Origin: Hybos culiciformis
Lineage: Eukaryota > Arthropoda > Insecta > Diptera > Hybotidae
Length of the DNA: 64,000 nucleotides
NCBI GenBank assembly: GCA_964007475.1
Contig: OZ023275.1
Location: forward strand, 8,597,829-8,661,828
Reading direction: 5' to 3'
In this document: positions 26,168-37,800 of the stretch, piece by piece
How positions within the stretch are numbered: the stretch's first letter is position 1
Layout of the letters: each line of letters begins with the position of its first letter
Notes under the pieces: model-generated
What the model saw: the letters and a program-made list of their open reading frames with translations, nothing else
The model's database searches: none
Told to the model about the DNA's origin: nothing
Program-made: the position numbers and the translations under genes

Positions 26168-27837
26168 CATTTATTATGAAACATTGTATAAAATCAATAA
26201 ACAAGATGTTATTTAAAAAAAAAAAACATATATACAGATATGAAGATAATAGTTATGTATAAGTGCAAATAATATTAATATATAAGTAAGTAGTTAAATT
26301 TTATTGTGTAATTCAGTTAGAATTTAATACAAAATTTATAAATACGGTATAATAATAATTTTTTCATTGATTGAAAAAGAAAAAAAAAATTTATAAAATG
26401 TTAAATCCTCAGCAGTTTTTTTAAAAGAAGGATAAAAATAATGACCAAAAAGCGACTAGATTAATTATAAGTTCGATGTTATATGCGACATGAAGTTAAG
26501 AAACCTTGGCTTATAAAATTACAAATTAAATTTTGGCATCATATATTTTTCATTAAAACATTTCTCTAATCTTAATTCTAAAATCTTAATTTCTTTTTTA
26601 AAAATTATTGTCTCAATATCCTTGTTGAAAAATTGGCAAACATTCCTTTTAATAACGAACTCAATTTTATTTTTTATTACAAACGAAATTTGAATTTAAA
26701 AATTTTCCGTGAACACAATATCCTTTTCGTATATAAAATTATATATTGAAAATATATAATTCTGTCAAGCAGTATGTTATTTTTCTCTACCTAGCTGAAC
26801 TTGACAAAAAGTTTATTCATCTTATGTAAGCACTCAAAAAATTCCAAAAAAAAAAAATTTCCAATAAATACTTAAATATATACAAACATAAGTATGTACT
26901 GTACATACATATGTATTTTATTTTATTTAATTTTATGTCAAGAAAAAAATATAAATACCCTTTCATGTTAGAATAATAATATCACAGATTATCTATTTTG
27001 TGAGAATAATAATAATAATATATAGGTTCTCTACTATTGTAAAACCGAAAAAATCTAGAAGAAAATTTCTCTATTTCAAAGTGATTTATAACACTTAACA
27101 AGATGTATATTATCCTGATAAAAAGGACATTTTTTTTTTTTGCTGAATGTTTAATCAGCTATTATATGTACAAATTTTTGTAACTAAGATATAAAGAGTA
27201 TATAAATAAAGAATGCGAAAAATATAAATTTAAATATACTTTTTGAGATGAAAAAATCATAATATTATTTATTATTGGCTTTGTGAACTACCTAGTTAAC
27301 TATTTAGGGAAAAAAAAAGAATTATAATCACTATTAAAATGATTTTTGTGTTTTTTGCTCAACATAGATTAAAATGATCAAAGCTAAAAGCTTTAAGCAC
27401 AACTAAGTATATTTCAACTATCTTTGTAATATATATATTTTATTCATTGTATACAATAAGATAGTTTTCTTCTTTTTTCTTATTATTTACTATGAATATG
27501 ACAAAAAAAAAATTTAATTATCATCTTATCTTATATAGTTAAGTAGTATAGTATATCAAATCGACGACGTCAAGGAAAATAACTTGTTATACCCGTATTA
27601 AAAATATAATTTACAAATTTTGGAATTATTTTGAATTTAAAATGATCTTTGAACCTCATTTTTATGTTTTTATTTATTCACGTCAAATACTTTCAATATT
27701 TTATTCTATTTGTAAAGCCACAGGTTATAGGCGTAATTTTTCTTATTATTTTATATCAAAAATATTTAAAACTGAAAAAACACATAGCAACCGTAGCTAT
27801 AATTTCCGCATATCCCTAGCTTTGTATAGGTAAAATA

Positions 27838-27990
27838 GTACTAGTGGATTACTTTAGTAGATTAGCTGTTTGGCATGACATTCAAAAATAGCTCAAATTT
27901 TAACTTTTTAATATATCTGTTCAATTTTTATAATCTATTTATCGCTACAAAAGACAATAAAAAATACAATTTTTTGACGTCGCCAGAAAT
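27838..27990 (+). repeat. dispersed repeat family, copy A
   Basis: Similar to 32411-32620 and 38625-38790. It shares the core CTTTTTAATATATCTGTTCA with small changes. It shares TTTAGTAGATTAGCT with copy C, and GCTGTTTGGCATGACA...AATAGCT with copy B. A later ACAATAAAAA...AATTTT segment is also shared with B. Copies are diverged, with indels; the boundaries given are where alignment by eye fades. Confidence 0.6.
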
Positions 27991-28059
27991 TAATGAACCT
28001 TTAATTGTAATATTTCTGTTAAAATTAACAGCTTATTTTGCATTTTGTTTCCGGTATAG

Positions 28060-28094
28060 GATTGCTCTGGAATCATCAGATTTACATATAAAAC
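28060..28094 (+). other. exon-like segment, 35 nt
   Basis: A pyrimidine-containing tract ending CCGGTATAG precedes position 28060, and CGTAAGT follows 28094, so the 35 nt between have good-looking acceptor and donor sites. In one phase they read IALESSDLHIK with a split codon at each side. No neighbouring exon with a matching phase was identified, and the segment lies just after repeat copy A. It may be a true micro-exon, a transposon-borne splice pair or coincidence. Confidence 0.15.
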
Positions 28095-31000
28095 GTAAGT
28101 AAACAGAAATGAAAATTTATTTAAAAAAAAAAATTTACTTCAAAAATAAATCTTTAAAACTTTGAAGGTCGTATTGTTCCGATTACATCACAATCATTTT
28201 CTGGAGATTATTTTTGATACCAAAAAAAAAAAATCAATGAAAATATTTTTCTTTCATTCTGTACCGATGATCATTTAATATTTTTATTTTATTTTTTTCA
28301 TATTTTTTTTTTATTATAAGGACAGTGGAATTTTTATTTTGAATTATATGGTTTTTTTTTTTCGGTATGTTTGATTATTTGATTATTATACATTGAAGAG
28401 GAAGAAATGACGGTGTTGTTGTTCGGGCTACATGAAATAAAAAAAAATATTCTCACATCACAGAGGAAGAAAAGAAAAAAAACACATAAACCTTTAAAAT
28501 AAATTCCAGAAGCTGTTTAACAAAACAAAAACAACAATCATAATCCAAGGCGGATAATAATAAAAATAAAAAAAACCTAAGAATAATAAAGATAATGATA
28601 TGTGAATGGTTAGAAAACATGCAAGAGAATTAAAACATATAAATTATTGTAAATGATAGCAATTTATATTACTTTAATACATAAACATATTTCAGATACT
28701 AATACTTAATACTTAGTAAAATAATAACAAAAAAAAAAGACTTAATAAAAATATCAGCACATTCGATAATTATTTATTTAATTTCAACGTTATAATTATA
28801 TATACATTTTTATGATTTGCAGTTCAAAATCAACTAAATAATTTAATTTTGCAATAAAGAACATAACACTTTTATTAATTAATCCAATTAATAGCCCCCT
28901 CATAACAATCTGATTATATCAATTCATCTTAACACAATTGTATAATTATGACGTTGATTATCAATTCATGAATCTCTGTTAATAATTAAGATAAATGTTA
29001 TACATCAAAAAGTGGATATACTTGATCGGTTTAACATATGTAAAGAAATATCATAACTCGAAAAACCCTACTATTATAGTATTATCGATTTCAAGAATTT
29101 TATGAAAATTGCAATACTAAAGTTTAATATTTAATAACTTTTAGAATAGAAGATAATTTTTATCCCTAAAATAAAAATGCATTATCTGCTAATATATTGT
29201 TTGACCTAATTTACTTATTTGTTAAAATAGCGTTGTGTATGATTTTTTCAATATTTTATTGTTACAGATTATCATAAAGTTGCAGCTAATGTTTTTTTTC
29301 CTTGAATCAATATATTTTTACTATATCACTGCAGTCAAAATAATATTACTGAAACTTTTGGCAAAATAATGAAATATATATGCATGCATTAGATATATAC
29401 ATATATATTATGAGTGCATATTTATTATAAGTATGCACATTAATCTATAAACTTTTTCGTGGAATTCATTATTTCTTCTAATTTGCTTTTTATTTTAAAT
29501 TACTTTTTAAATCTCTATTGAGCATATTGCATAGTATACAAAATATATGTATACCCTTATCTATACGCACAAAATTTTATTTTTCCAATTTTTATATAAT
29601 TTTAATTTTATTGAAATGAATGTCATTATGGAAACAGAGAACTTTCAAAATTATAATCTTATTTTAATGAATTTTAAATAATAAAAAAAAAAAAGAAAAA
29701 GATTATAATACTCACTTTGCTATATGAATATAATGTTTCAGTTTTTATCAGAAATAAATTGATACATACCTGTAAAGAAAAATGAAAAAAAAAGTAAAAT
29801 TAATTATGAGATTATAAATGCAATTTCAATGTACATAACATAAAGTATATAAACATAAGTCATAAATATAATATATATATAGTAATATAGTACATAACTA
29901 TGTATTCATTCTATTTATTGAAAATTAAAATTAATTGAAATCGTATAGGAATCTGTCTTTATATATACATCAAATGAATTTGGTCTTCTTGATTATTTTC
30001 AATATTTAGAAGAAATAGTTAGTTTGATAAAAATTTCTTAATTATTGATTTTTGATTAACCTAAAGACTAATTGGATAGTATAAATTAATATAGGTACAT
30101 AGTAATAACAACATAATAATTAGAAAATTATTCTTTAACAGAATGGAATTTATTAATTTTTGTAAATTTGGAAAAATATTTATTAAAAAATCAATGAACC
30201 CAATAATCACTTATAATTTTATTGAAAAAAGGAACATCTTTACCCAAAATTTGAGTAACTTCTGCATATTATTTCTAAAAGAACACACGTAACTTAAAAA
30301 AACAAACACAAAACAGAAAATTGGACATTACACCTCAAACTGTAATGTTACCTCCGATAATATATTTCTTTTTTTAAATAATTCTACTTCGATGTCGAAC
30401 GACTACTGAAATGTGGAAAACAGAAATTAAATATGAATATTTATTATTTTATATTTTCTGTTAATATTATACGTGTGTCTTTGAAATAAAAATAAAATAT
30501 TAAGATAGTTGAAAATATATTTTTTTTTAATTTCGGAAAATTTGTAAAAAAAACAAGCTCAAAATGAAAATAATACCAAGAATAACAAAAACATATAATA
30601 ATTAATTAAAATAAAAATTCTTAATGAACTTATTAGTTATTTGGAAGAATAAAATTGTATAATTAACATAAGAAAATTATATACATAATATACATACATC
30701 TATGGCATATATGAATAGTATCTTAAGTCATCGCAAGCTGAAATTACTATTTTCATGTGAAATATAAAGACTATAAGTTCAGACTTGTTCTAGTTAAATT
30801 GCTTAAGTGAATTTGAAACGTATTCTAGTAAACCTAACAACTATACTTAATTTTAGATACACAGTGCAAACTTATACTTCTTAATCTTGTTACAAAAACT
30901 AAGTATCAGTTTCTTGTGTACAATTATGTTTAAAAATTGGTTATTGAAATAATAACAATAAAATTTAACATCTTTAATAACGTTTCATAGAAAACCAGAA

Positions 31001-31932
31001 ATTCTTAAAATTCTTGTCAGATACAGATTATTAGATACATAACTATTAGTTTTATTTATTTTTTAGAAACAATATTGCTACTTTAAAACTTCATTAGTAG
31101 TATTATCCCCCAAAAAATGTGACAAACAATAAAAAATATACAAAAATTGTATTGTTTATTATTGCCACAGATAATATTAACTTAAGTACCTACAGAATTA
31201 TATACACATAATATACAACAGCTTTTATCTTTTCTTTGTATATTATATAATAAACAAATAAGAAAAAGTAATTTTTTTTTTTTTTTTTTGTAAAAAAGCC
31301 AAATAAATAATTTTTTATCGCTATAAATTCTGAGAAAAAATATTATTAAATTTCTATAGAATCTAAATCTATTAAAGAAAATGCAAAATCGTCATAAATT
31401 TTATTCATTCTAAATAAGTATTCTACAATTAAGTGCTCGTTTTTGATAAATAAACCAGAAATATGTAATATTGTATATTTATAAATATAGTATAATAAAT
31501 ATTCAAAAAATTATTATAATATTTTATGGATGGATGGCAGCATAGATTCAGGCATTACATATTTAAAATAGGTCTTTAGACATAGGCAGCAGCTGAATGA
31601 TAGTCTTTGGAGGTTAGAGAATTAAAATTATTTTCAATAAATACCTACAAGATTTAGATTTCTGATCATTGATAAAGTGTACAATCAGGGACTTTAGTTT
31701 GATGAAAAACAAAAAAATTATATATGATTAGTGCTACGAGAACGCGACATTGAAATGTAAGGTTAATGTTTTTGGGCTTTAGATTAAAAAAAAAGTCATT
31801 TCAATTTCAACAAATAAATAATTTTTAATTTAATTAAAAATATGTGTTTTCCTTAAAACTTGCTGAAATATTTATTAAATGAGTAAAAAAAAAATTTCCA
31901 TAATGTAATATCAACAATAATATCGTCAGCTG

Positions 31933-32171
31933 AGAAATGAAACAACGTATGACATTTATACGTCATTATTTGACAATAGCACCATTCGATTCCTCGTACT
32001 CGATTTTATAAGTACAACTACTTTACAATATTCTTAATGTTGATTAAAATGTGTTTTTTAGATGAAAATTGTACGCTACTTGATATTTTTTCATACGTTT
32101 TTCTTAATTTTCAAATCTTTAAATTCAAATTACTCGAAACTATACTTTTCATTATACGTTGTTTCATTTCT
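31933..32171. mobile_element. MITE-like element with 18-bp terminal inverted repeats
   Basis: AGAAATGAAACAACGTAT at 31933-31950 is exactly reverse-complemented at 32154-32171. Beyond the perfect arms, similarity continues imperfectly outward (CAGCTG against CTGCTC). The 239-bp span has no coding frame, typical of a miniature inverted-repeat element. No target-site duplication is clear, so the superfamily is not assigned. Confidence 0.55.
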
Positions 32172-32410
32172 GAGCAGGCGATATAATATAATGAATAAAC
32201 ATTCAAATTTAAACTGAAAAAATATTTTAATGATATTTTCAACGATAAAAAAAATTAATTTTATTCTAATTTAATGTTTTTAATAAATTAATGATTAATA
32301 ATTTTAATTATGCTATATTTTTGAAAGCTTTATGATATGGTGTAAAATCTTATAAAAATATTAATACTGTTAGCTGTGGCAGATTATTTTCTGTATATTT
32401 TTTTATCAAT

Positions 32411-32620
32411 AGCTCAAATCGAACTATCGATGGATGACGTTGTCAAAATATGCTGTTTGTCATAGCAATGAAGAATAGCTAATAGTTTCACTTTTAATAT
32501 ATCTGTTCATATGATTATAGCAATATTTGTCATAAAAATTTCAGACACTTATGTATATTCTATAAAAAAATATTTTTTGTTATTTATATTTCGCTAGAAA
32601 AACAATAAAAATTATAATTT
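32411..32620 (+). repeat. dispersed repeat family, copy B
   Basis: Shares CTTTTAATATATCTGTTCA with copy A. With copy C it shares a TCAAATCGA start, TTCA(C/T)ATGATT(G/A)TAGCAAT, and a TCATAAAAATT segment further on. It is the longest of the three recognised copies, so it is probably closest to the original unit. No coding frame or terminal repeats were recognised. Confidence 0.6.
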
Positions 32621-33580
32621 TAGAATAGCAAATTTTGCTATAATTCATTTGTTACATATTTTGAGATTAGTTATGTATTTAATAATAATTGCAAAATTTT
32701 GATCGCATACTATCTATTGCAGTATTTATCATAATCTAACTTTCAAATGATATTATTTTATGTTCTTAAGCTTACAATAAGCACATTAATATGATTTCGA
32801 AAAAAAATCATATAGTAGATACATTTCGAATTTTTTATGAATGATTTTTCGATTTATTCTATTATATAATATACTATAAGACAAATTTCAACGATAAAGA
32901 AAACCTAGTTGCAAGTCATTTCCATTTACAAATTAATTTTTTAACGGAAATAATGTGGAAATTGTTATATTTTTTACAAAATACATAACAAATTATGTAA
33001 CCTTTACCTACATATATTAAGACAAAAATAATGTGTAAGTAAAAACATTATTTAACCCCAAAAAATAATTTCCTTGTCACCTCCTTTGCTGTGTTTAGAA
33101 CTAAAATCAAAATTACAAAGCATAATTTTTCATTCATATATAATTGTTTACGTATATATTTTAGGTTTAGTGTTTAGTTCTATATATTTTTTTATAATAA
33201 TAAACATTATGATTAGTTCAATGTATAATTTTATGTTTTCTATTATTCTCACGCATTATGTGCAAGGATATTATTTTCATTATAGTTAGTTACCTTTATG
33301 ATAACAACTTTACCACAAAGTAAGAGTGTCACGTATAATTATGTAAGTTGTCATAGAAACAAATTATTGTATTACGTATTTAATATTTATTTAGTAAATG
33401 GCATATAAATCATTATTAGTTTTCTATCACTAAAAACAATCAATTTTGTTATGAAGATTGAATAGACATAATGTTTGTTAAGTAAATTAAGTCTTTAGAA
33501 TATAGTTATTATACATTACTCATAAAAAATGTTGTACTATTTTATGGACTCATTAGCATTGTGTTTTTTTTGGGTGAACT
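32621..33580. other. AT-rich non-coding stretch before the foldback element
   Basis: No gene recognised. The open frame from 33074 is a hydrophobic low-complexity translation. Poly-T and the word GGGTGAAC immediately precede the foldback terminus. Confidence 0.65.
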
Positions 33581-33611
33581 GACATAACCGCGAATGTCAT
33601 AACCGCGAAAA
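33581..33611 (+). repeat. left terminal inverted repeat of foldback element
   Basis: Starts TGACATAACCGCGAATGTCA and repeats the ATAACCGCGAA word twice. It is exactly complementary to 34799-34829. The outer repeat uses GTCATAACCGCG, unlike the inner palindromes, which use TTATAACCGCG. Confidence 0.9.
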
Positions 33612-33649
33612 TTTTTTGTCATAACCGCGAAACTAGAATTTGTATGAGT

Positions 33650-34055
33650 TTCGCGGTTATAACAAAAATTTTTGTTATAACCGCAAAACTAATTTTATTT
33701 TTGTCATAACCGCGAATTCGCGGTTATGACAAAAAAAAAATTAAGTTTTTCGCGGTTATAACAAAAATTTTTGTTATAACCGCGAAATGATAAAAATCGA
33801 ATTTTTGTGTTTCGCGGTTATAACAAAAATTTTTGTTATAACCGCGAAACACAAAAATTCGATTTTTGTCATTTCGCGGTTATAACAAAAATTTTTGTTA
33901 TAACCGCGAAACACAAAATTTTTGTTATAAGCGCGAAACACAAAAATTCGATTTTTTTCATTTCGCGGTTATAACAAAATTTTTTGTTATAACCGCGAAA
34001 CACAAAAATCGAATTTTCGCGGTTATAACAAAAATTTTTGTTATAACCACGAAAC
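33650..34055 (+). repeat. left array of 40-bp palindromes
   Basis: Copies of a palindrome with half-site TTTCGCGGTTATAACAAAAA begin at 33650, 33749, 33811, 33873, 33962 and 34016. A degenerate half copy lies at about 33913-33939 (GCGCG in place of CCGCG). A related outward-type 34-bp palindrome, half-site TTTGTCATAACCGCGAA, occupies 33701-33734. Typical spacing is 62 bp. The roughly 22-bp spacers contain AAAAATCGAATTTTTG, itself almost palindromic. Copies at 33650, 33962 and 34016 have one or two substitutions. Confidence 0.92.
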
Positions 34056-34088
34056 ACAAAAACTCGATCATTTTGAAAAATGTAATAA

Positions 34089-34197
34089 GACCTCGATAAA
34101 AAAATGTTGTGAGGTAAGCACACGGAGGGGGGGCAGCAGGGCGGCGGGCTGCCCCCCCTCCGTGTGCTTATCCCACAACATTTTTTTTCGAGGTCTG
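34089..34197 (+). repeat. inverted duplication inside left core of foldback element
   Basis: The segment 34089-34135 is followed after a 16-nt loop by its near-perfect reverse complement at 34152-34197. A second direct copy of the GGTAAGCACACGG...GGCGGCGGGC part (first at 34114-34150) resumes at 34198-34235. The right arm has only one counterpart (about 34295-34358), so the left arm gained about 84-85 bp. The hairpin stem contains a run of seven or eight G/C. Confidence 0.88.
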
Positions 34198-34335
34198 GTA
34201 AGCACACGGAAGGGGGGGCAGCAGGGCGGCGGGCGGGCGGTCGGTCAGTGGGATTTGCGGCGCCAGCCGCAAATCCCACTGACCAACCGCCCGCCCGCCG
34301 CCCTGCTGCCCCCCCCCTCCTGTGTGCTTACCACA
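34198..34335. repeat. GC-rich central hairpin of foldback element
   Basis: Perfect arms GTCAGTGGGATTTGCGGC (34245-34262) and its complement (34267-34284) flank the 4-nt loop GCCA. Outward, G-rich and C-rich arms (GGCGGGCGGGCGG and CCGCCCGCCCGCC type) continue with a single-base difference in the GGTCGGTC region. The GC content contrasts sharply with the rest of the window. Confidence 0.92.
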
Positions 34336-34391
34336 CAACATTTTTTTATCGAGGTCTTATTTCATTTTTCAAAATGATCGAGTTTTTGGGT

Positions 34392-34683
34392 TTCGCGGTT
34401 ATAACAAAAATTTTTGTTATAACCGCGAAATGAAAAAAAACGAATTTTTGTGTTTCGCGGTTATAACAAAAATTTTTGTTATAACCGCGAAATGATAAAA
34501 ATTGATTTTTTGTGTTTCGCGGTTATAACAAAAATTTTTGTTATAACCGCGAAATACAAAAATTCGATTTTTATACAAAAATTTCGCGGTTATAACAAAA
34601 ATTTTTGTTATAACCGCGAAATGATAAAAATCGAAATTTTGTGTTTCGCGGTTATAACAAAAATTTTTGTTATAACCGCGAAA
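34392..34683 (+). repeat. right array of 40-bp palindromes
   Basis: Five copies of the same 40-bp palindrome start at 34392, 34453, 34515, 34582 and 34644, all essentially perfect. Spacing is 61-67 bp. Spacers contain AAAAATCGA/TCGATTTTT words as in the left array. The array is more uniform than the left one, which has degenerate copies. Confidence 0.93.
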
Positions 34684-34798
34684 CGAAATTTTTTCAATTT
34701 TTTGCCATATTTTTTCGCGGTTATGACAAAAAAAAATATAAGACATTTTTCGCGGTTGTGACACTTTTATTTTTTATTTCGCGGTTATGACAAAAAAG

Positions 34799-34829
34799 TT
34801 TCGCGGTTATGACATTCGCGGTTATGTCA
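34799..34829 (-). repeat. right terminal inverted repeat of foldback element
   Basis: Exact complement of 33581-33611, ending in GGTTATGTCA. Single GTTATGAC-type half-sites also occur between the right array and this end (34715-34800), one of them altered to GGTTGTGAC. Confidence 0.9.
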
Positions 34830-37800
34830 TGTAGCCTTTTTTTTGTTATTTCAAGCGAAGAAATACATAATTAAAATTTCTTAACCCGTTTTCTACTGAA
34901 AATTAAAAAACGGAGTGTGTGTATTAATTATAAAAGTTCCGTCCGTCTTTTTTCCATTATTCATTTTTCAAATAAAATTTATATATTTTATATTTTTTAT
35001 AAATGTCGATAAGAGGAACTTGAAATCATTGATTAGACCCCGATTGTTTTGAAGGACTTGGGCTAGGTTTTGGATTACGATGGTTATTCTTATATTTATA
35101 CATATATATATTTTACAAGACTAAATGAGATTGATATATGGTATTAAAAGAAACCTTGAAAATGTATTAAGTCCTTGGTTGTGCTTCTGAGGAAGGTATC
35201 TTAAAAGTGCAGTATCTTAAATCGAAATATTAAAAACAGGCTCCATACTTCATTTATATATATTTTAATTCAATTTTGTTAAAAAATTATATTAAGTTAA
35301 AAAAATAACAAAACCTGAAAGCATATTCTTTATCTAAACCAACATTGATCAACTATTTGAATAATAATAATAAATATACTTAAATTTAATTAAAGTATAT
35401 AAATTAAAATTTTTTTTTTTTTTTACATTATTTACCAATAAATCTAAAACTTAATTTAAATTTAATATATTTTCTTGTCATTTTCGATAATCCTAATATT
35501 CTACAGAATTCTTCTGTCACCAAATATAAGTAATATAATAATGAAAAAAAAAAAAAAAAGAAAATTGAAATAAAGAACTACTTTAGAAAACTTAAAGAGG
35601 ATAAATTTTTTTTTTTTATACAATTTTTCCATTTGCATTTGAATATAAAGATTTTCCGTAGAAAATATATATACATATAATTTTTTTTTACATAGCATAC
35701 ATATTTGAATAAGTTAAAGTTTTTCCATCTTGAATCCAATGGCATAGAAAATATATTTTGGCTTTTTTCATCTTTATTTTTATATTTTTCTACATATATT
35801 TTCTTTTTTTTTTGCGATCTTAAAATCCTCCAAAATTTTCCATTTAAATTTTACTATGCTGGAAACGTTGGGAAAAATTTTCTTTTTTTTTTTCTCGTTT
35901 TGTTATCAGAAGAAATCTGTATTTTGCAATTTTGATATTTCAGGCGCATATTTAAAAAATAATTCCTATTTTTTTTTATTGTTTTTTTATATTTATTTCA
36001 AAGTAAATTGGAATTTTATTTTATTCTTAGAATTTTTTAAAGACTTTTTAATAATTTTATAGTTCTTATAAATATTTAAAATAAAAATAATTTTTATATT
36101 AAACATTTAAAAACGTTGGGTTTCATTTATTTCATTCATATTATTTTCAGATTATGATTTTTCTTCAATTGTTATTTAAAAATAGGAAAATTAAAATTTC
36201 ACTTAAAATCAAATTAAAATCAAGATACTAAGTTTATAACCTGAGGTTAATTTCAAACAAACTTTAATATGGTTTTTCAATATCTGATGTATAATATTCA
36301 TAATAAATACAGAATTAAATATTTGGAAAGCTATAAAGTCATAAAAATCCGATAATTTAAATCCAATTAAACAATTCAACTTCTGTTCATAAAATACAAA
36401 TAAAAAGCATATAATTTTTATGCCGCGATATAAGAACAATATAATATATTATCACATCCTGAGCCAACATAAATCAAACTGCAATCAAGATACTTTTTTT
36501 TTTGTAATAACTACTAAAACAATTTGATTTTGATATAAATAAATAGTTAATATACATTTTAAAAACATGAAAACAAAATGAAATTAAAAGAGACCCCAAA
36601 AAAAAATATATATATAATAAAGTTAACAGTAAATAAATTTTCATTTTTATCACTTGAGTATTTAATAACAAAAAAAAAAAAAGAAAAAGGACGAAAATTT
36701 ATACTCATTTCCTTTAAAGTTTTTTTTGTTTTTCTTTTTGTTTCTTTTTTTTCAAAATATATACATAGACTTCATGTTAGTTTATTCTAGTATATAAATT
36801 AAAAGGACCAAAAATAATAGTAAAATAGCATTTATATATAATATACATAAGAACATAAAATTTAAAAGCTTAATCCAACTTGTGATAGCACTTTGTGTGT
36901 GATTTTCAAAAAATAAAAATAGGAAAATATATTTTGTTCTTTGGTTTGTTCGATGATCCCCAAATAAAAGAAAAACATAGAAAAGGAAAATCATATAAAA
37001 AATATAAAGGTGATAAGATTTGCTTTTATTTAAAAAGTGACAAAGTTAGTTCTTTATATATAACACATACAATTGAAAATTATTATATTGTTATTCCATA
37101 AAGAAGCACTTTAGCACAATAATAACTATTTATTAAGTTGTTAAAGTAAAATTATAGATTTAATAACTTGTATGGAAAAAAATTTAATACTTTCATTCAG
37201 GGGTAAGCCAATTTGAAAATTTATATTTTTCAATATTATTATAAAAAATAAGTTAAATAAAGAATAATCGTTATCAATTTCAAAATAAAATACAAAATTT
37301 GGACTTATACCATATTCCAACTTTGGTCCTATATTTAAGTTTATAAGTGTTTGTTTGAATCTAATTTTCATAAAGTAAAAATATATCCTTTTTGTTATTT
37401 TGGCAATATTATTTAGCATTGAAATGTATATTGTATAACTTCAAAGCACCAAATTTTAACATATTTAAAATTTTTCGACGCTAAGTTTTGACTTTACATA
37501 ATGCAACTCTCCACAATGAAAAACCACAATCTTCCTTTTATCTATAAACTATTATTTGTGTAGTTATACAAATTTAACTTTTTAAGTTTTCAGCATGAAG
37601 CGAAAAATAAGATATAATGTATGTATAAATATAATATGATATATAACATAAGTATTTATATACGTTACTATATACAAAACTTGTACAATTTAAATGGAAT
37701 ATCACTGTACACACAAAATTGTTACAACGAAAGAAGATGAAAATATGTAAATAGCATTAAAGAAATAATAATAACGAAAATTGTATTTATTTTTTTCAAC

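Larger units (their letters stand above)
26168..31932. other. AT-rich non-coding stretch
   Basis: No intact gene. It contains a short AAT microsatellite (about 27006-27020), one member of a dispersed repeat family (27838-27990) and one exon-like sequence (28060-28094), listed separately. GC-richer text near 31540-31620 has short broken frames but nothing recognisable. Confidence 0.65.
33581..34829. mobile_element. foldback element, 1.25 kb
   Basis: A single large self-complementary unit. Its outer ends are perfect terminal inverted repeats of about 31 bp. Inside these lie arrays of near-perfect 40-bp palindromes on both sides, then a unique spacer (ACTCGATCATTTTGAAAAAT and its complement), then a GC-rich centre folding at 34263-34266. 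Left arm about 684 bp, right arm about 565 bp; the difference is mostly one extra inverted duplication in the left core plus extra palindrome units. No transposase frame is present; open frames crossing it are translations of the palindromes. Such architecture matches foldback-type DNA transposons in general. No target-site duplication is evident (flanks GGTGAAC and TGTAGCC), so superfamily and mechanism remain open. Confidence 0.8.

Noticed and set aside
33866..34764. Several overlapping open frames of 71-136 codons on both strands.
   Set aside because: They are translations of the palindrome arrays and GC core (repeated FRGYNKNFCYNRE and FAVITKIFVITAK on opposite frames), as expected of palindromic DNA without stops. 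No start, splice or domain evidence.
33581..34829. CRISPR array reading of the regular 62-bp spacing.
   Set aside because: Units are full palindromes with near-identical spacers, arms are mirror images around a central loop, and no cas-like gene or prokaryotic context exists.
37141..37419. 92-codon minus-strand frame.
   Set aside because: Ile/Asn/Phe/Lys-dominated composition typical of AT-rich DNA, no motif recognised, no splice or promoter support.
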